Assembly: GCF_024171785.1 (NCBI RefSeq)
Contig: NZ_JAMTCK010000002.1
Coordinates: 62,001 to 126,000, forward strand
DNA: 64,000 bases
Source: Goodfellowiella coeruleoviolacea
Lineage (GTDB): Bacteria > Actinomycetota > Actinomycetes > Mycobacteriales > Pseudonocardiaceae
Direction of reading: 5' to 3'
The position numbers were made by a program, and so were the translations under genes. Shown in pieces: positions 58,350 to 64,000 of this stretch. Below the pieces are notes generated by a model, which saw only the letters and a list, made by a program, of their open reading frames with translations, had not been told where the DNA came from and ran no database searches. Position 1 is the stretch's first letter. Each line of letters begins with the position of its first letter.

Positions 58350-59510
58350 TCAGGGCTCGTGCGGGCCGTTGAACAGGTGTACGCGTTCCTCGCCGTCGGC
58401 GCTCTCGCCGAACACCCGGGCGTCCTGGTCGGTGTGCTGGCGCTGCGTGGTCGCGGCCGTCCACTGCTGGGCGCGCGCGGCCACGTTCTCCAGTCGGAGC
58501 CGGGGCAGTGGGGTGGGCTGGTGGCACTGCACCCACTCGACCAACCGCTCCCGCACCAGGCAGCGCAGATCCCACAGCGTGGGCGCGTCGGCCGCGCTGA
58601 CCAGGGCCCGCAGCCGCACCATGGTGTGCACCGCGTCCGTCACCTGGAGCACGCACACCCGCCCGTCCCACAGGTCCGTGTCGCGCAGGATCCGCCGCAG
58701 TTCCTCGCGCAGCGGTTCCACCGGCACTGTCCAGTCCAGATCGATCTCCACCGTGCCCAGCAGGGCCGCCTCGGTGCGGGTCCAGTTCTGGAACGGGTGG
58801 GACATGAAGTAGGAGGTCGGCAGGACCAGGCGGCGGTCGTCCCACAGGTGGATGACCAGGTAGGTGAGGGTGATGTCCTCGATGCGGCCCCACTCGCCCT
58901 CCACCACCACGACGTCGTCCAGCCGGATGGCGTCGCTGAAGGCGATCTGCAGACCGGCGAAGACGTTGCCCAGCAGCGACTGGGCGGCCAGCGCGGCGAC
59001 CGCGCCGACCACGCCGGCCGAGGCGAGCAGGCTGGTGCCGGCCGCCCTGGCGGCCGGGAAGGTCATCAGCATCGCGCCCACCGCAACCACCGCGATGATC
59101 GCCACGGTGACCCGGCGAACCAGGGTGACCTGGGTGTGCACGCGGCGGGCCCGCCGGTTGTCCCGGACATCGGTGCGCACCCGGGTCAGCGCGGCGTCCT
59201 CCACCACCATCAGCAGGGCGGCGAGCAGCCACGCCCCGGCCGCGATCAGGGCCAGGCCCAGGACGTGCACCAGGGGACCGCGCCAGGCGCCCGACGGGCT
59301 GACCGCGAGCAGCGCCACGTGCACGGCCAGCAGGCCGGCCATCCACTGGGTGGGGCGGTAGGCGTGTCTGCCCAGTTCGGTCAGCCAGGCGGACCGGCGG
59401 CCGACCCTGGTCACCAGCCGCCTGACGAACGCGACCACGGCCAGTGCCACCGCCAGGGCGGCCGCGCTCACCAGGACGGTGACCAGCACCTGAACCCACG
59501 TGTGCGCCAC
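58350..59510 (-). CDS. MscS-family mechanosensitive channel
   Basis: A 386-residue membrane protein, GTG 59510 after GAGAGGAGA. There are several N-terminal helices, then the conserved pore-lining helix and beta domain: SLLGNVFAGLQIAFSDAIRL, DDVVVVEGEWGRIEDI and LVLPTSYFMSHPFQNW. These are hallmark MscS segments. It releases osmolytes during hypo-osmotic shock. It is convergent with the ARH gene and apparently monocistronic. Longer than E. coli MscS because of extra N-terminal helices and a hydrophilic C-terminal tail. Confidence 0.92.
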   Translation of the reverse strand: MAHTWVQVLVTVLVSAAALAVALAVVAFVRRLVTRVGRRSAWLTELGRHAYRPTQWMAGLLAVHVALLAVSPSGAWRGPLVHVLGLALIAAGAWLLAALLMVVEDAALTRVRTDVRDNRRARRVHTQVTLVRRVTVAIIAVVAVGAMLMTFPAARAAGTSLLASAGVVGAVAALAAQSLLGNVFAGLQIAFSDAIRLDDVVVVEGEWGRIEDITLTYLVIHLWDDRRLVLPTSYFMSHPFQNWTRTEAALLGTVEIDLDWTVPVEPLREELRRILRDTDLWDGRVCVLQVTDAVHTMVRLRALVSAADAPTLWDLRCLVRERLVEWVQCHQPTPLPRLRLENVAARAQQWTAATTQRQHTDQDARVFGESADGEERVHLFNGPHEP

Positions 59511-59815
59511 ACCGTCTCCTCTCGCTCGGCAACGTCCTGAGTGGTGCCTGTACCCATCCCGGCCGACCGGAACACCTGAATGTGACGTGTGTTCACTTTT
59601 CGTCCGGGTGCCGGGAGCGCGGTGCACGGGTGCGCAACGCGCCCTGCCGCGGCCCTGACCAGCCCTGCTGGCAGTGCCGGACAGGAGTGGCCGGCGGGGG
59701 CGTGCTGGGCGCTCGTGGCCGTGGTGACCAGACACCCGCCACCGCCGTGCCTTGTCCGCACCGCGCTCCACAGCGGACCATCGTGGTGACGGGCGGCAGG
59801 AAGGGGAGTGCGAGC
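59511..59815. other. Divergent intergenic region (channel/Nudix)
   Basis: About 300 bp holding the two promoters. GTGACGTGTGTTCAC near 59581 has imperfect dyad symmetry. No gene is seen. Confidence 0.4.
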
Positions 59816-60325
59816 GTGGTGTCCTCACCGGTGGACGAGGTGGTGACCGTCGTCGACGACGCGGACCACGTGATCGGTCCGGAGTCGCGGGGCGAGGTGT
59901 ACCGGCGGCGGCTCCGGCACCGAGTGGCCCTGGTGCTCTGCTGGGACCAGCGGGGCCGGCTGTTCGTGCACCAACGCACCGCCACCAAGCTGGTGTGGCC
60001 CGCCCACCACGACGTGTTCGTGGGTGGCGTGGTCGCGTTCGGCGAGGACTACGCGCAGGCGGCCGAGCGCGAGGCCGGCGAGGAACTCGGAGCCCAGGTG
60101 GCCACGCCCACGTTCCTGTTCCACCACCGCTTCGACGGGGAGTACCCGGAGTGGCAGGGCGTGTTCGAGACCGTGGTCTCCGGCCCGGTGCGCCCGCAGG
60201 TCGAGGAGGTGGGCTGGCACGCGTTCCTGCCCCTCGACGAGGTCGTGGACCGGATGGCCGGGTGGACGGTGGTGCCGGACCGGATCGACCCCTTCCGCCG
60301 CTACCTCGCGGAGCGGTCCGGGTAG
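59816..60325 (+). CDS. Nudix hydrolase
   Basis: A 169-residue Nudix protein. The box appears as GGVVAFGEDYAQAAEREAGE followed by ELG, which fits Gx5Ex7REUxEExGU with Ala for the second hydrophobic residue. GTG 59816 follows AAGGGGAG; a second GTG at 59819 is equally possible. The FHHRFDGEYPEWQGVFE region resembles YfcD/IDI-like Nudix proteins. The nucleoside-diphosphate-linked substrate is unknown. Confidence 0.88.
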   Translation: MVSSPVDEVVTVVDDADHVIGPESRGEVYRRRLRHRVALVLCWDQRGRLFVHQRTATKLVWPAHHDVFVGGVVAFGEDYAQAAEREAGEELGAQVATPTFLFHHRFDGEYPEWQGVFETVVSGPVRPQVEEVGWHAFLPLDEVVDRMAGWTVVPDRIDPFRRYLAERSG

Positions 60326-60825
60326 CGCGACGGCGGCCCGGCGGTGCGAACGGGCCCGGTATGTGCTGCCGCCCGCAATTACCGTGGGTAAGGAGAACTA
60401 CGGCGTCTGTGCGTTCGTTGCAAGCCGCCTGCTCCATCTGGGGTCACCTGACTGAGGAAGGTTGACACTCCATCAGTCGGCTGCGAAAACTGCTCCTGGT
60501 GATTTCTCGGACCGCGACTGGGTGGCTAGGGGGCGACTCTCATCCTCCAAAGACCATGTGTCCGCGTACTTCTCCCGGTGTGCGCGCGGATGAGCGAAGA
60601 GCCGATATCCGGTGCGGACCACCCCCAAACCCTTCCCTGACCGCCATTGGTCAACCGGTCGGGCCGCCGCGGCCAGTACCGCGGGTGCCGACGGCGTGAA
60701 CCGATGGCGTCGCGGTGCGCCGGGTGCGACAACTGGGGATGCTCCAGGCCTTGAATCTGGCGGGTCGCACAAAGTCATCGGTGTGATGTGGGTGCGCCGG
60801 GCAAGGACGGAAGGGAGTGGCGTAC
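60326..60825. other. Intergenic region before the LmbU-like gene
   Basis: About 500 bp, more AT-rich than its flanks, without a supported gene. A perfect TTGACA at 60462-60467 could be a -35 element, but the matching -10 is poor. It probably carries the regulator's promoter. No tRNA-like cloverleaf was recognised. Confidence 0.4.
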
Positions 60826-61404
60826 ATGGCGACGCGCGTCGAGGCCGTGCCCGAGCAGCGAACGTCACGTACTGATACCCGTGGCCAGGCGAAGGTCAGT
60901 CCTGTCGCCTGGGAACCGCATGCCGAGATGGATCTGGTCGACTGGTTACAACAGGGTAAACGGCTCGGGTCTATTGGGCGTGGCGCGGCCTGGTGGATCG
61001 GGGACTGGGTGAACTACGGAAACGCGAAGTTCGGCGAGAAGTACACCCGGGCGTCGCGCACCACCGGTTATGACATTCAGAGCCTGATGAACATGGCGTA
61101 CGTGGCGTCGCGGTTCGAGGTCTCCCGACGTCGGGAGAACCTGTCCTGGAGCCACCACGCCGAGGTCGCCGCGCTGCCGCCGGAACAGCAGGGGCACTGG
61201 CTCGAACTCGCGGCGCGGAACCGCATGTCGGTCCGCCGCCTGCGCGACGAGTTGCGCGCCCTGCGGGCCCGCCGAGCTGCGGCGGAGAACGAGTCTGAGC
61301 AGGTCACGGCCGCTGTCGCGGTGGTCGAGGCGCCCACTGACCAAGCCGTGGCCGAGCCGGTCTGCCCGCGGTGCGGCTATCACCTGGAGCAGGCCGAGCA
61401 GTAG
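60826..61404 (+). CDS. LmbU-family pathway regulator with C-terminal CxxC motif
   Basis: A 192-residue protein of the LmbU/NovE/CloE family, transcription regulators found in lincomycin and aminocoumarin clusters. WWIGDWVNYGNAKFGEKY, TGYDIQSLMNMAYVASRFE and LSWSHHAEVAAL are the family core. ATG 60826 has GGAAGGGAG nine bases upstream. The C-terminus adds VCPRCGYHLEQ, half of a zinc knuckle, not a feature I associate with LmbU itself. It precedes the ACP and acyl-AMP-ligase genes and is the probable regulator of that cluster. Confidence 0.85.
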   Translation: MATRVEAVPEQRTSRTDTRGQAKVSPVAWEPHAEMDLVDWLQQGKRLGSIGRGAAWWIGDWVNYGNAKFGEKYTRASRTTGYDIQSLMNMAYVASRFEVSRRRENLSWSHHAEVAALPPEQQGHWLELAARNRMSVRRLRDELRALRARRAAAENESEQVTAAVAVVEAPTDQAVAEPVCPRCGYHLEQAEQ

Positions 61405-61986
61405 GTCACGCATGCCCGACCGGTGTGGCCGCGCCTGCCCGGTGCTGCCGACCGGTCGAGTGGGAACGACAGCCGGTGGCCGGCCCGGCCCCGCGCCGGC
61501 CATCGCCTCCGCCGCACCGAGCCCACCTGGCCGCGCTCCCGCTGTCCGCGTCCGCACCCGCGCTCGGGGCCGAATCACCGAGTGCCCGCCAGGTTTTGTC
61601 TGGTGTTCGCCGGCCCGCGTCGCCAGCTGTCCGACCGCCGTTTTCCACTGCTCCCGCGTGAGCGGGGAAATCCCGGCGACCAGGGCTGTTCTGGCGATGC
61701 GCACAAAATCGACCGGGGCCCGGTCCGGGCGCTTGTGCCCAACCCTGGTCCAAATCCTGCTCGGCTGTCCGCACCGGCCGCCACCGGCTTTCGTCGTCGG
61801 GGCCCGGTTGCGTATTGTCGTCGTCGGCCGAGTGTTGCGGCACCCGGCCTCCGATTCGGCTGCGGACTCGGGCGAGGTGAAGTGGCTCCAGGAATGGGGA
61901 AACGTCTGACCTGATCGTGCAGTCGGATCCGGGGCACGTTCTTCCTGCGAATTTTCCCAATCGCCGAAACCGAAAGGTGGCGTCGC
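61405..61986. other. Intergenic region before the ACP
   Basis: About 580 bp with no convincing gene; open frames are GC-bias artefacts. It probably contains the promoter of the ACP/ligase operon. Confidence 0.45.
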
Positions 61987-62238
61987 ATGATCACGGTCGA
62001 CGAAATCGCGGATCTGGTCCGGGCCGAGATGCGCGGAAAGTCGCCCAGAAAATCGAACATGGACAAGAAGACCAGCATTGACGAACTGGGGCTGTCCAGC
62101 CTCCAGCTCGCCACGATCGTGTTCACCCTTGAGGAGGAACACGGGATCGAGGTCGACCCGGCGCGTGCCGCGGGCGTGCGGACGCTGGGTGACCTGGCCG
62201 GGCTGGGCAACGAGGCGCTCGCCAGCGCGCCGCGCTGA
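61987..62238 (+). CDS. Free-standing acyl carrier protein
   Basis: An 83-residue ACP. The phosphopantetheine serine is in ELGLSSLQLATIVF (LGxS with Ser-Ser), in a typical four-helix sequence. The start follows AAAGGTGG. It is 111 bp upstream of a fatty-acyl-AMP ligase on the same strand, the standard pair for activating and holding a starter acyl chain in lipopeptide or polyketide pathways. Confidence 0.9.
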   Translation: MITVDEIADLVRAEMRGKSPRKSNMDKKTSIDELGLSSLQLATIVFTLEEEHGIEVDPARAAGVRTLGDLAGLGNEALASAPR

Positions 62239-62349
62239 ACACGGGTTCGCCGCGGGGGACCGACTGGTCAGGGCGCGGCCACCGCGGCGGCCGGGGCCTC
62301 GACACGGGCGACCAGGCGAACCGGTGACCAGGGGCAGGGAGACGGGGTT

Positions 62350-64000
62350 TTGGGAGCACCGCTGTCGGGCGCGGCCAGTGCGTCGGGTCTGTGGGAGGCG
62401 CTGACCGACCGGGCCGCCACCGCCCGGTCCGCACTGCACTGCTGGGTCGGCGACCGCTTCGACTCCGCGCCGTGGCGACAGGTGGTCCGCGACGCGCAGG
62501 CCATGACCGCCGGCCTGCGCCGCGCCGGGGTCCGGTCCGGCACCCGTGTCGCCGCCGTGCTCACCAACACCCCGCACGCGGTGCGCGGGGTGCTCGCGGT
62601 CTGGCTGGCCGGTGGCGCGCTCGCCTCGCTGCCGGCTCCGGCGCGCGGCCTGGCCCGCGACGAGTACGCCGGGCAGCTCACCGGGATCTGCGCCCAGCTG
62701 GGGCCCACCCTCTTCCTGACCGACCAGCGCACGCTCGACGTGCTCCCGGCTAGCCTGGGAGAACACGTGCCGGTCCGCAGCTGGGAATCCTTTGTGGACA
62801 GTGGGAGGGTGGATCCGTCGCCGCCAGGCGACGACGAGCTGGCCTTCGTCCAGTACTCCTCGGGCAGCACCAGCGCCCCCAAGGGGTGCGCGCTGACGCC
62901 GAGGGCGATCGCCGCCCAGCTCGACCTGGTGATGAGCGTGCTGGAAGGGCGACCGGGCGGCGAGGTCACCGCCTCGTGGCTGCCCCTGTCCCACGACATG
63001 GGCATGTTCGGCTGCCTGCTCACCCCGTGGGCCCACGACTTCGAGCTGTGGCTGTCCACACCGGAGCGGTTCACCTTCTCGCCGAGGACCTGGTTCGGGG
63101 ACCTGGCCGAGTTCGGCGCGACCGTGACCGCGGGCACCAACACCGCGCTGCACCTGAGCGCCCGCGCTGGCCGGTCCGCCCGCCTGGGCAGGGGACTGCG
63201 CACCAGGGTGTGCGTCCTCGGCGCGGAGCGCGTCGACTGGGACACCCTGCGGCTGGCCGTGGACGCGTTCGGCCCGCACGGGCTGCGCGCGGAGGCGTTC
63301 ACGCCGGCCTACGGGCTGGCCGAGGCGACCCTGGCGGTGACCGCGACCCCGGCCGCGCAGGCACCGCGCCACCTGGTGCTGGACGCGGTGGCGCTCGCCG
63401 ACGGGGAACTGGTCGAGGTGGCGCCGGACGACCCGGCGGCGACCCGGGTGGTCAGCGCCGGCCTGCCGGGCAGGGGGGTCGAACTGGTGGGGATGAGCGC
63501 GGACGCGCCGAGGGAGATCCAGGTGCGGTCCGCCAGCCTGGCCGAGGGCTACCTGGGTGACGAACGGCGCACCCGCGAGCACTTCCGCGACGGCACCCTG
63601 CTGACCGGGGATCTCGGCTTTGTCCGCGACGGCCACCTGTACCCGGTGGGCCGGGTGGACGACGTGCTCTCGGTGGCCGGCCGCAAGGTGCACGCCCGCG
63701 AGATCGAGAGCGCCGTGGACGGCCTGGACGGGGTGCGCCGCGGTTGTTCCGCCCTGGTCGGCCACTACGACGGCGGCGGACTGCGGCTGACCCTGTTCGT
63801 CGAGCTGCGCCGGGGCCCGGCCGACTACCGCGCGCTCGCCGAACGGGCCGCCGGCCTGGTCATGGCCAGGGGCGCGGTCGCGCTGGACGAGTGCGTGTTC
63901 CTGGAACGCAACAGCCTGCCCAGGACGCCGAGCGGCAAGATCCAGCGCCACCGGTGCTGGCCGTTGTTCAGCACCGGCCGGTTCACGCCGCTGGCCACCG
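62350..64000 (+). CDS. Fatty-acyl-AMP ligase (FAAL-like), 3' end beyond window
   Basis: About 550 residues are visible and the frame is open to the window end. The adenylate-forming P-loop is QYSSGSTSAPKG, LPLSHDMGMFGCL is the FAAL-type signature, TGDLGFVRDGHLYPVGR follows, and the C-terminal catalytic Lys is in RTPSGKIQRHR. It should make an acyl adenylate and load the adjacent ACP. No ATG suits; TTG 62350 with a GGGAG upstream is the best start. It marks the left edge of a second biosynthetic cluster. Confidence 0.88.
   Translation, partial: MGAPLSGAASASGLWEALTDRAATARSALHCWVGDRFDSAPWRQVVRDAQAMTAGLRRAGVRSGTRVAAVLTNTPHAVRGVLAVWLAGGALASLPAPARGLARDEYAGQLTGICAQLGPTLFLTDQRTLDVLPASLGEHVPVRSWESFVDSGRVDPSPPGDDELAFVQYSSGSTSAPKGCALTPRAIAAQLDLVMSVLEGRPGGEVTASWLPLSHDMGMFGCLLTPWAHDFELWLSTPERFTFSPRTWFGDLAEFGATVTAGTNTALHLSARAGRSARLGRGLRTRVCVLGAERVDWDTLRLAVDAFGPHGLRAEAFTPAYGLAEATLAVTATPAAQAPRHLVLDAVALADGELVEVAPDDPAATRVVSAGLPGRGVELVGMSADAPREIQVRSASLAEGYLGDERRTREHFRDGTLLTGDLGFVRDGHLYPVGRVDDVLSVAGRKVHAREIESAVDGLDGVRRGCSALVGHYDGGGLRLTLFVELRRGPADYRALAERAAGLVMARGAVALDECVFLERNSLPRTPSGKIQRHRCWPLFSTGRFTPLAT

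Noticed and set aside
60326-60825. tRNA or small RNA gene
   Set aside because: I could not build a cloverleaf or find the conserved T-loop; only a lone TTGACA is seen.

Overview
The window is high-GC actinobacterial DNA, most likely from a Pseudonocardiaceae-type organism. This is an inference from the strong GC bias at third codon positions, frequent GTG starts, an LmbU-family regulator, DasR-type operators, WXG/YbaB-linked toxins and the gene content. No database search was possible.

1-26 kb holds a biosynthetic gene cluster that reads as an antimycin-type depsipeptide assembly line. On the minus strand are a cytochrome P450 (cut by the left edge) and an aryl-acid AMP ligase. On the plus strand are a free-standing aryl carrier protein, a 4294-residue NRPS (C-A(Ser)-PCP / C-A'-PCP / C-A'-KR-PCP), a PKS (KS-AT-cMT-ACP-TE), a crotonyl-CoA carboxylase/reductase homologue and a MIO-type phenylalanine ammonia-lyase/aminomutase. 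A minus-strand FAD-dependent ferredoxin reductase closes the block. The order aryl ligase, carrier, NRPS, PKS, CCR is that of antimycin, JBIR-06 and neoantimycin pathways. The most unusual points are serine in place of threonine, acyl-ligase-like A' domains each flanked by split pseudo-A-subdomain sequences, a hydroxy-acid module that has lost its KR, and a likely PAL-to-CCR route to a benzylmalonyl-CoA-type extender. Module arithmetic predicts a 12-membered trilactone.

26.7-31.3 kb is a topoisomerase IV-type parE-parC operon. 31.6-36.6 kb has a secreted discoidin-domain protein, a small antitoxin-like protein and a divergent TetR/DHA2 exporter pair with a readable operator-promoter. 36.7-41.5 kb is a sugar ABC importer (lipoprotein plus two permeases, no ATPase) convergent with a GH3 beta-N-acetylglucosaminidase. 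Three DasR-like operators mark it as an N-acetylglucosamine/chitooligosaccharide locus. 41.8-47.9 kb holds oxidoreductases, an amidohydrolase, an epoxide-hydrolase-like enzyme with a divergent LysR regulator, and a secreted metzincin-type protease.

48.2-58.1 kb is a five-gene polymorphic-toxin island: a YbaB-like protein, a WXG-like protein, a 1688-residue toxin carrying both an ADP-ribosyltransferase-like and a papain-fold deamidase-like domain, and two immunity-type proteins. The first immunity protein joins an Imm35/YrhB-like domain to a catalytically dead ADP-ribosylglycohydrolase (ARH). The second is an ARH with its metal-site motifs intact. This looks like a matched two-warhead, two-antidote system.

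58.3-60.3 kb has an MscS-type channel and a Nudix hydrolase. From 60.8 kb to the right edge a second biosynthetic locus begins: LmbU-family regulator, free ACP and a fatty-acyl-AMP ligase cut by the window end.
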